Part shown: positions 5,916 to 10,389 of the stretch, piece by piece
Position numbering within the stretch: position 1 is the stretch's first letter
Layout of the letters: the number at the start of each line of letters is the position of its first letter
Origin: an uncultured Senegalimassilia sp.
Lineage (GTDB): Bacteria; Actinomycetota; Coriobacteriia; Coriobacteriales; Eggerthellaceae
NCBI GenBank assembly: GCA_937925385.1
Contig: CALEWN010000144.1
Span: 1-10,389 of the forward strand
Length of the DNA stretch: 10,389 bases
Direction: 5' to 3'
Notes under the pieces: generated by a model
The model's database searches: none
What the model saw: the letters and a program-made list of their open reading frames with translations, nothing else
What the model was told of the DNA's origin: nothing
Made by a program: the position numbers and the translations under genes

Positions 5916-5952
5916 CGTAAAGGCCGCCTCCCCCGCGGCCTTTCGTCATTTT
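5913..5952 (+). terminator. Terminator overlapping the leader-peptide stop codon
   Basis: TGACG, one bulged T and AAAGGCCGC (5913-5927) pair with GCGGCCTTT and CGTCA (5935-5948): 14 bp around a 7-nt loop, followed by TTTT. The TGA of the 12-codon frame is the base of the stem, so a ribosome at the stop codon would interfere with folding. Confidence 0.78.
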
Positions 5953-6010
5953 AGGGGGCATTGAAGCGTGGAGGCGATGCCCGCTGCACTCCGAGGTTTC
6001 AGCGAGGTGG

Positions 6011-6055
6011 GCGCTAGGCGATCATTGACTTGCGGTTCGCGCGATCGCCTAGTGC
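6011..6055. repeat. Inverted repeat just past the stop of the 150-residue gene
   Basis: Arms 6011-6023 and 6043-6055 pair over 13 bp (10 perfect, CTAGGCGATC with its complement, plus a G-U and two more pairs), with a 19-nt loop. It begins 3 nt beyond the minus-strand stop codon but has no T run on either side. It could be a 3'-end-stabilising hairpin, a weak terminator or a protein-binding site. Confidence 0.6.
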
Positions 6056-6057
6056 GC

Positions 6058-6510
6058 TTATCCTCGCGTTTCCCCGAACTTAGGCAGCTTTTTCAGCAAA
6101 GCCCAGGCGATCTGCTTGTCTTGCGGCGTTTTCAGAAGGGATTCGAAGTCCAGAAACGATATAGCGGTGCGGCCAAGCGGTCGGGCCGCTTTCCCAGAGG
6201 GAAGGGCAATGCGATATGCTTGCCCCAGGAGCGCGGAGCTTTTGCCGTCCGCGGCTACGATGCAAATCGGGTCCAATCCTTCGACCAGAACGAATAGGGC
6301 CTGCTGGTCAAGGCCGTCGGACACTACGTACGTGCATGCGTCGCGTCCGTATCCCAAAGCCGCCAAGGAGCTGTCCAGCGCTTTCGCCGCCGCTTCCGAC
6401 AGCGGTTCCGAGCTGATGACGCAGCATAGCCCGGCATGGGCCCCGCTCATATACTGGCCGAACAACTCCCAAGTTTCGTCCAGCGCGACCTCGTATTTGT
6501 TACCGCTCAT
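6058..6510 (-). CDS. Uncharacterised 150-residue cytoplasmic protein
   Basis: I do not recognise this protein. It has no signal peptide or membrane segment and looks like a mixed alpha/beta fold. A helical start (MSGNKYEVALDETWELFGQYMSG) is followed by hydrophobic strands LCCVISS (about 29-35), CTYVVSD (59-65), ALFVLVEGLDPICIVAAD (71-88) and AISFLDFESLL (about 116-126), then a basic helix WALLKKLPKF near the end. The reading frame stays open far upstream, but that part only mirrors nikR and is not credible. The ATG at 6508-6510 is preferred although its Shine-Dalgarno is poor; a GTG four codons upstream (6520-6522) is an alternative. The gene diverges from the 84-residue/nikR/hypE operon with overlapping promoters, which hints at linked control, but no function can be given. 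Confidence 0.65.
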   Translation of the reverse strand: MSGNKYEVALDETWELFGQYMSGAHAGLCCVISSEPLSEAAAKALDSSLAALGYGRDACTYVVSDGLDQQALFVLVEGLDPICIVAADGKSSALLGQAYRIALPSGKAARPLGRTAISFLDFESLLKTPQDKQIAWALLKKLPKFGETRG

Positions 6511-6530
6511 GTTTATTTTCACACCCGCTC

Positions 6531-6569
6531 TTGCCCTTGAAACGCGTTCGCCGTATAACCGAATCATAC
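6531..6569. promoter_or_regulatory. Overlapping divergent promoters with a candidate NikR-like dyad
   Basis: Plus strand: TTGCCC (6531-6536), 17-bp spacer, TATAAC (6554-6559), reading towards the 84-residue gene and nikR. Minus strand: TATGAT (plus-strand 6563-6568) with a TG extension, reading towards the 150-residue gene. GTATAACCGAATCATAC (6553-6569) spans both -10 boxes as an imperfect dyad. Its TCATAC half equals one arm of the E. coli NikR site, and the other arm matches at five of six bases, but the spacing is 5 rather than 16, so NikR binding is only a hypothesis. Confidence 0.5.
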
Positions 6570-6630
6570 CAAGAACGCAAGGAGCCGCGAACGGCGCGAA
6601 GGCGTTGTCGCGGAAACGAAGGAGGACGTT

Positions 6631-6885
6631 ATGTGCACTAACGGCATCAACACCGGTCAATTCGAGATGATGATCGAGCAGATCGACGATCATCTGAAGC
6701 TTGAGCGCCGTTGGGCCCATACGCTGGGCCACAAAGCAGGCGACGCTGGCTATGAGAACGTTTCCAAGAAGCTGCATGAGGCACAGGCGCTCATCGACGA
6801 CGTGCGCGCGCTGCTCGACGAGGCGAAGGATGCGCTGGAAGACGATGCGGAGGCCGCCGGCGGCGTGACGGTGGAGTTGGTGTAG
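6631..6885 (+). CDS. Small acidic helical protein upstream of nikR
   Basis: An 84-residue protein of unknown function. GGAGG lies 5 nt before the ATG. After MCTNGINTG almost the whole chain is predicted helix: about 10-45 with several His and Arg (DDHLKLERRWAHTLGHKAG), then an acidic stretch (about 48-76, LHEAQALIDDVRALLDEAKDALEDDAEAA) with heptad-like spacing that could form a coiled coil or helical hairpin. It has one Cys (C2) and histidines at 21, 30, 34 and 49, which could bind metal, though no known motif is present. It lies 6 nt before nikR and is surely co-transcribed, so a role in nickel or hydrogenase physiology is likely but not shown. Confidence 0.75.
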   Translation: MCTNGINTGQFEMMIEQIDDHLKLERRWAHTLGHKAGDAGYENVSKKLHEAQALIDDVRALLDEAKDALEDDAEAAGGVTVELV

Positions 6886-6891
6886 CCTGTC

Positions 6892-7323
6892 ATGGCGAAC
6901 GATCTGATGCGGTTCTCGGTCGCCATGCCCGAGGACCTGCTGGTGAGCTTCGACCGCTTGGTGTCGCGGCGGGGGTTGGCGAAGAACCGCAGCGAAGTGG
7001 TTCGAGACCTTGTCCGCGATGCGCTGGTGGAGGACGAGTGTGCGATGCCCGGTGTCGAGGTCGCCGGTTCTTTGACCATCGTGTTCAATCACCATGCCAA
7101 TGATTTGCAGGAAAAGCTGCATGCCATCCAGCACGAGTACTTCGGCAACATCGTGTCGTCTATGCATGTGCACCTTGATGAGCACATGTGCTTGGAGGTC
7201 ATCGTGTTGCGTGGTCATACGGAGCTGGTTCAGAGCATCGCGAACCTCATCCTCGGAACCAAGGGTGTGCAAAACGGCAAGCTCGTGCTTACCGTTGCGG
7301 AACACCACCACGAACACCGTTAA
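6892..7323 (+). CDS. nikR: Nickel-responsive regulator NikR
   Basis: A 143-residue tetrameric repressor that binds DNA when loaded with nickel. Residues 1-48 form the ribbon-helix-helix domain (LMRFSVAMPEDLLVSFDRLVSRRG, then NRSEVVRDLVRDAL). The rest is an ACT-like metal and tetramerisation domain. The high-affinity nickel ligands of E. coli NikR (H76, H87, H89, C95) are matched by H81, H92, H94 and C100 with identical spacing. The protein ends in a His-rich tail, HHHEHR, which could add metal binding. It follows the 84-residue gene after 6 nt with no strong Shine-Dalgarno of its own (GGAG is 15 nt upstream), so translation is probably coupled. hypE follows after 62 nt, so it likely controls nickel uptake or hydrogenase maturation, including its own operon. 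Confidence 0.95.
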   Translation: MANDLMRFSVAMPEDLLVSFDRLVSRRGLAKNRSEVVRDLVRDALVEDECAMPGVEVAGSLTIVFNHHANDLQEKLHAIQHEYFGNIVSSMHVHLDEHMCLEVIVLRGHTELVQSIANLILGTKGVQNGKLVLTVAEHHHEHR

Positions 7324-7331
7324 GCGATGAT

Positions 7332-7365
7332 CGGCCGTGCGGATCGAACGCCGTGCGGCCGTTTG
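7332..7365 (+). terminator. Hairpin between nikR and hypE, possible attenuator
   Basis: CGGCCGTGCGG (7332-7342) and CCGTGCGGCCG (7351-7361) form an 11-bp stem with two G-U pairs and an 8-nt loop, followed by TTTG. The T run is short, so it may only partly terminate or may protect the upstream message. The hypE ribosome site follows 11 nt later. Confidence 0.5.
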
Positions 7366-7385
7366 CATATATAAGGAGCAATGTA

Positions 7386-8408
7386 ATGGATACTACGGTC
7401 ATGCTCGGTCATGGCAGCGGCGGCACCATGATGAAGCGCATCATCGACGAGGTGTTCTTCGCTGCTTATGCGGGCGAAGAGCTTTTGCGGGGCGACGATG
7501 CGGCGGTTCTGCCCGCGCCGGCGCAAGGCGAGCGCCTGGCGTTTTCCACGGATAGCTTCGTGGTCACGCCGCATTTCTTCCCGGGCGGCGATATCGGACG
7601 GTTGGCCGTATGCGGCACGGTGAACGACGTTGCCACCAGCGGGGCCACTCCGCGCTATCTGAGCTGCGGCTTTGTGCTGGAAGAGGGCTTTCCCATCGAG
7701 GATCTCAAACGCATTTGCGCCAGCATGGCCGAAGTGGCGAAGGAAGCCGGCGTGCACCTGGTCACGGGTGATACCAAGGTGGTTAACCGCGGCCACGGCG
7801 ACGGCGTGTACATCAACACCGCGGGCATCGGCACGCTGCGCGAAGGCGTGAACCTGGGCGGCGCGCAATGCAAGCCAGGCGATAAGGTGCTGGTCAGCGG
7901 CACGTTAGGCGATCACGGCATCACCATCATGAGCTGCCGTGAGTCGCTGTCGTTCAAGGCCGACCTGCAAAGCGATGCCGCACCTTTGAACCACCTCATC
8001 GCCGAGGTGCTTGCCGCGGCGCCGGGCACGCGATGCTTCCGCGATCCCACGCGCGGCGGCCTGGCTTCCACGCTCAACGAGTTGGCATCGCAGTCCGGCA
8101 CCGACATCACGGTGGAAGAGGACGCCGTTCCCGTGAAGCCCGCCGTGCAAGGCGCGTGCGATATGCTCGGCTACGACGTGTTGCAGGTGGCAAACGAGGG
8201 CAAGATGGTGTGCGTTGTCGCGCCCGAGGATGCCGAAGCGGCGCTTGCGGCCATGCGCGCGAACAAATACGGAGCCGATGCGGCCATCATCGGCGAAGTG
8301 TCCGAAGCGCAGCCCGATCGCGGTTCGAAGGTCTTCCTGCGTACCTCCTTCGGCGGTACGCGCATCCTGGATATGCTGGTGGGCGAGCAGCTGCCGCGTA
8401 TCTGCTAG
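7386..8408 (+). CDS. hypE: Hydrogenase maturation protein HypE (carbamoyl dehydratase)
   Basis: A 340-residue cytoplasmic protein that makes the cyanide ligands of the [NiFe]-hydrogenase iron: HypF attaches a carbamoyl group to the C-terminal cysteine of HypE, and HypE dehydrates it with ATP to a thiocyanate. The PurM/AIRS-like fold shows as HGSGG (9-13), GDDAAVL (36-42), STDSFVVTPHFFPGGDIGRLAVCGTVNDVATSGA (54-87), VTGDTKVV (126-133) and FRDPTRGGLASTLNE (218-232). The chain ends in PRIC, so the essential cysteine C340 is the last residue, as required. AAGGAG lies 7 nt before the ATG at 7386. The frame is open further 5' only through nikR in another frame. Its usual partners hypA, B, C, D and F are not in the window; the operon with nikR ties maturation to nickel supply. 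A terminator follows. Confidence 0.96.
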   Translation: MDTTVMLGHGSGGTMMKRIIDEVFFAAYAGEELLRGDDAAVLPAPAQGERLAFSTDSFVVTPHFFPGGDIGRLAVCGTVNDVATSGATPRYLSCGFVLEEGFPIEDLKRICASMAEVAKEAGVHLVTGDTKVVNRGHGDGVYINTAGIGTLREGVNLGGAQCKPGDKVLVSGTLGDHGITIMSCRESLSFKADLQSDAAPLNHLIAEVLAAAPGTRCFRDPTRGGLASTLNELASQSGTDITVEEDAVPVKPAVQGACDMLGYDVLQVANEGKMVCVVAPEDAEAALAAMRANKYGADAAIIGEVSEAQPDRGSKVFLRTSFGGTRILDMLVGEQLPRIC

Positions 8409-8435
8409 GAGCACCTGGGAACCACCAGCTTGCTT

Positions 8436-8470
8436 CGCCCCGTTTCCTTTTCAGGAGGCGGGGCGTTTGA
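8436..8470 (+). terminator. Terminator of the nikR-hypE operon
   Basis: Arms 8436-8448 and 8453-8465 pair over 13 bp, including two G-U pairs, around TTTC, and are followed by TTT. It starts 27 nt after the hypE stop codon. Confidence 0.82.
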
Positions 8471-8478
8471 CTTCCTGA

Positions 8479-8566
8479 CAGGAAAATCCGGAGTCGAGGC
8501 TGTTACGGCATGCGCGGAGCGTCGTTGCGAAAGCGTCGTCATAACCGCTCCCCGGGTATTTTCCTG
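8479..8566. repeat. Long-range inverted repeat enclosing a GC-rich stretch
   Basis: CAGGAAAATCCGG (8479-8491) is mirrored by CCGG-GT-ATTTTCCTG (8552-8566), leaving about 60 nt between them that hold further inverted pieces (GGAGCG/CGCTCC and GTTA/TAAC). It sits after the hypE terminator and just before the ferredoxin promoter. As RNA it could be a structured element; I cannot assign it. Confidence 0.4.
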
Positions 8567-8573
8567 ATTCGTA

Positions 8574-8601
8574 TTGCAATCATCGGCAGTAGTGGTATTG
8601 T
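8574..8601 (+). promoter_or_regulatory. Promoter of the ferredoxin gene
   Basis: TTGCAA (8574-8579), a 16-bp spacer and TATTGT (8596-8601), each matching the vegetative consensus at four of six bases. The predicted leader is about 60 nt and contains a CCCGG/CCGGG hairpin near 8628-8648 and a Shine-Dalgarno at 8661-8666. Confidence 0.55.
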
Positions 8602-8612
8602 GCCTGCATTGC

Positions 8613-8627
8613 TTAATTGGGGTATGA
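8613..8627 (+). repeat. Shared 15-mer TTAATTGGGGTWTGA, copy 2
   Basis: It begins 11 nt after the ferredoxin -10 and differs from the copy in the LCP leader at one base. In this copy GGGGT directly precedes ATG ACC CGG TAG, a possible three-codon upstream frame. Confidence 0.5.
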
Positions 8628-8671
8628 CCCGGTAGCGTTTCGCCGGGGCTTATAGACGAGAAGGAGTTACC

Positions 8672-8860
8672 ATGGCACATCCGGTTATTGTGGCTGACGA
8701 GTGCATCGGCTGCGGCATTTGCGTTGACGCCTGCCCGCAGGAGGTACTGGAGGTCAACGGTGGCGTTGTCGAGGCTGTGAACGAGGAGAACTGCATCGCT
8801 TGCGGCGACTGCGTCGAGGAGTGCCCCATGGGCGCCATCCCCGAGGTCGTCGAAGAGTAA
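8672..8860 (+). CDS. 2[4Fe-4S] ferredoxin
   Basis: A 62-residue soluble electron carrier of the clostridial type. Two CxxCxxCxxxCP motifs (C11, C14, C17, C21-P22 and C41, C44, C47, C51-P52) each contribute to a [4Fe-4S] cluster; the chain is acidic and shows the usual internal two-fold repeat around DECIGCGIC and ENCIACGDC. Length and spacing match classical low-potential ferredoxins, without the extra cluster-loop residues of Alvin-type proteins. AAGGAG lies 5 nt before the ATG. It stands alone between its own promoter and a palindrome, so it is likely a general electron carrier for pyruvate:ferredoxin oxidoreductase or hydrogenase. The partner cannot be told from sequence. Confidence 0.95.
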   Translation: MAHPVIVADECIGCGICVDACPQEVLEVNGGVVEAVNEENCIACGDCVEECPMGAIPEVVEE

Positions 8861-8881
8861 CCTCTGTCGTTGATCGCATCG

Positions 8882-8919
8882 AACGAGGCCCTTGCCTGTA
8901 TACAGGCAAGGGCCTCGTT
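8882..8919. repeat. Perfect 38-bp palindrome after the ferredoxin gene
   Basis: Two 19-bp arms with no spacer (8882-8900 and 8901-8919) are exact reverse complements, centred on GTATAC. It lies 21 nt past the stop codon. As RNA it would be a very stable hairpin and probably ends or protects the ferredoxin message, although neither strand has a T run behind it. Confidence 0.75.
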
Positions 8920-9235
8920 GCGTATACGGGCGTGGCGGACTAGGGCAGAGCCGAGTTATGAAGGGGTTTTCGTGCTTAGGGTCTCGGTGGTCGAAGCGGG
9001 CGTCGTGAAGAGGGGAAGGCGCCGTCGGCGCCGGATTTCGAGCGGGTGCTGAATCTTGCGTAAAGCGCCTTTCTCGAACTTATTGCGTAGCGACTGAGAT
9101 CTATCAAGCCGCATGACATTCGCAGTTAAGCCGATATTCGGCGCCTTGAATAGCGGCATTCTCTAGATACGGCCGCAGTTTTCCCAGTTCAAATGCTTGA
9201 TAGCAAAAAATTAATCTATCTGACATTTTGGTGTT
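8920..9235. other. Gene-free stretch upstream of dnaK
   Basis: I see no credible gene here. Small inverted repeats occur (GGCGCC-GTC-GGCGCC near 9018-9032, GCCGA-TAT-TCGGC near 9130-9142) and TTGCGTA appears twice about 27 bp apart (around 9056 and 9083). Base composition turns AT-rich from about 9190 towards the dnaK promoter. The short reading frames in this stretch lack ribosome sites. Confidence 0.5.
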
Positions 9236-9246
9236 GACAAAACGTA

Positions 9247-9269
9247 AAGTTATATCTCGCAAATAACTT
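9247..9269. promoter_or_regulatory. Inverted repeat over the dnaK -35, candidate heat-shock operator
   Basis: AAGTTAT (9247-9253) and ATAACTT (9263-9269) are a perfect 7-bp inverted repeat with a 9-bp spacer; the right arm overlaps the first bases of the -35. The 9-bp spacing resembles CIRCE (the HrcA site), but the arm sequence does not match it, nor HAIR (the HspR site). Confidence 0.5.
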
Positions 9270-9296
9270 GACACGCATAGACTTAGATTTTATAGT
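9268..9296 (+). promoter_or_regulatory. Promoter of dnaK
   Basis: TTGACA (9268-9273), a 17-bp spacer and TATAGT (9291-9296): the strongest vegetative promoter in the window. The leader is about 80 nt and contains a GGCTA/TAGCC hairpin near 9314-9336; GAGGA (9372-9376) serves as ribosome site. Confidence 0.88.
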
Positions 9297-9385
9297 ACGA
9301 GTCGTTGGAAAAAGGCTAAGCCCCTAGAGCCTAGCCGCAGTACCTGATTTCGGTTACATAACTCCAAGTGAGAGGAAGCAATCAT

Positions 9386-10389
9386 ATGAGCAAGATTCTG
9401 GGCATCGACCTTGGCACCACCAATTCCGCCATGGCCGTCATGGAGGGCTCCGAGCCCGAGATCCTCGTGAACGCCGAGGGCGACCGCACCACCCCGTCCG
9501 TCGAGGGCTTCCGCAAGGACGGCGAGCGCGTGGTCGGCAAGGCCGCTAAGAACCAGGCCGTCACCAACCCCGAGAACACCGTCTCCTCCGTCAAGCGCTT
9601 CATCGGCCGCTCCTTCGCCGAAACCCAGGCAGAGCAGGCGAAGGTCAGCTACAAGGTGCAGGCCGGCAAGGACGGCCGCACCGTCGTCGATATCGACGGC
9701 AAGGACTACACGCCCGAGGAAATCTCCGCTATGGTCCTGCAGAAGCTGAAGAACGACGCCGAGAAACAGGTCGGCTCGCCCATCACGCAGGCCGTCATCA
9801 CCGTCCCGGCATACTTCAACGATGCTCAGCGTCAGGCCACCAAGGACGCCGGCAAGATCGCCGGCCTCGAGGTCCTGCGTATCATCAACGAGCCTACGGC
9901 AGCTGCTCTGGCATACGGCCTCGACAAGACGAACAAGGACGAGAAGATTCTCGTGTTCGACTTGGGCGGCGGCACGTTCGACGTGTCCATCCTGGAGCTC
10001 GGCGACGGCGTCTTCGAGGTTGCCGCCACCGCAGGCGACAACCAGCTGGGCGGCGATGACTGGGACCACCGCGTTATCGATTGGCTGGCTGACAAGTTCG
10101 CCAAGGACAACGGCGGTATCGACCTGCGCAACGACAAGATGGCCCTGCAGCGCCTGAAGGAAGCTGCCGAGAAGGCCAAGATGGAGCTGTCCAGCACCAC
10201 GCAGGCCAACATCAACCTGCCGTTCATCACCGCTGACGCCACCGGCCCGAAGCACCTGGACTACACGCTTACCCGCGCTGAGTTCGAGTCCATCACCAAG
10301 GACCTTCTGGACCGTTGTCGCAAGCCTGTCGAGCAGGCGCTGCGCGATGCCGGCATGTCCCAGGGCGACATCGACGAGGTCATCCTCGT
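9386..10389 (+). CDS. dnaK: Molecular chaperone DnaK (Hsp70), 3'-truncated by the window
   Basis: The first 334 residues, nearly the whole nucleotide-binding domain, of an Hsp70 that binds unfolded segments under ATP control with DnaJ and GrpE. Phosphate-binding motif 1, GIDLGTTNS, is at 6-14 and motif 2, [11 protein letters not shown], at 191-201; [20 protein letters not shown] (137-156), [16 protein letters not shown] (165-180) and [15 protein letters not shown] (267-281) are family signatures. The ATG at 9386 gives the standard [10 protein letters not shown] start and follows GAGGA after 9 nt. Between KRFIG (70-74) and [11 protein letters not shown] (104-114) it carries a segment about 22 residues longer than Bacillus or Mycobacterium DnaK, close to E. 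coli. The start of a dnaK-grpE-dnaJ operon is expected but lies outside. Codon use is strongly biased to C-ending codons, as in highly expressed genes. Confidence 0.98.
   Translation, partial: MSKILGIDLGTTNSAMAVMEGSEPEILVNAEGDRTTPSVEGFRKDGERVVGKAAKNQAVTNPENTVSSVKRFIGRSFAETQAEQAKVSYKVQAGKDGRTVVDIDGKDYTPEEISAMVLQKLKNDAEKQVGSPITQAVITVPAYFNDAQRQATKDAGKIAGLEVLRIINEPTAAALAYGLDKTNKDEKILVFDLGGGTFDVSILELGDGVFEVAATAGDNQLGGDDWDHRVIDWLADKFAKDNGGIDLRNDKMALQRLKEAAEKAKMELSSTTQANINLPFITADATGPKHLDYTLTRAEFESITKDLLDRCRKPVEQALRDAGMSQGDIDEVIL

Noticed and set aside
6511..7368. Upstream extension of the 150-residue minus-strand gene to 436 residues
   Set aside because: The added part is exactly antisense to the 84-residue gene and nikR, both with clear starts.
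9236..9256. Second TTGACA with TATATC upstream of dnaK
   Set aside because: The spacing is only 9 bp, so the pair cannot form a normal promoter; the TTGACA at 9268 has the proper partner.
9290..10255. 321-codon minus-strand frame opposite dnaK
   Set aside because: It is the antisense of an unmistakable dnaK; Leu/Val/Gly-rich, no start context.

Overview
The window looks like chromosomal backbone from a high-GC, anaerobic, Gram-positive-type bacterium, most likely an actinobacterium of the class Coriobacteriia (Eggerthella/Slackia-like). This rests on GC-rich coding sequence, Shine-Dalgarno-led genes, an LCP cell-wall ligase, a clostridial-type 2[4Fe-4S] ferredoxin and a nickel regulator beside a [NiFe]-hydrogenase maturation gene. 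No marker gene is present, so the assignment is an inference. I see no insertion sequence, phage gene or CRISPR array.

Left part (1-2540). A truncated gene for an SCP2-like domain joined to about six membrane segments ends at 891. It is followed on the minus strand by tRNA-Arg(CCU) with its own terminator, a HAD-family phosphoglycolate-phosphatase-like gene, tRNA-Gly(CCC) with a clear TATAAT promoter, and a small XRE-family repressor with an inverted repeat upstream. The phosphatase gene lies just behind the tRNA-Gly terminator and has no visible promoter of its own.

Middle (2541-5637). An LCP (LytR-CpsA-Psr) envelope protein with a long Gly/Ser/Thr/Tyr-rich tail is read rightwards from a leader of about 165 nt. 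It converges on galE (UDP-glucose 4-epimerase), and two adjacent hairpin terminators separate them. Both are envelope or surface-glycan functions.

Right part (5638-8408). Between galE and an unknown 150-residue gene there is a compact transcription unit: promoter, Shine-Dalgarno, a 12-codon Leu-rich peptide and a terminator whose stem begins at the peptide's stop codon. No amino-acid gene follows it on that strand. The unknown gene diverges from a three-gene operon, an 84-residue acidic helical protein, nikR and hypE, linking nickel sensing to hydrogenase maturation.

End (8409-10389). A ferredoxin gene is bracketed by a promoter and a perfect 38-bp palindrome. After about 500 bp without a gene comes dnaK, cut by the window end. 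Its promoter is near consensus and overlaps a 7-N9-7 inverted repeat that matches neither CIRCE nor HAIR as I know them. The most rewarding items are the orphan leader-peptide unit, the dnaK operator candidate, the nikR/hypE neighbourhood and the SCP2-membrane fusion.
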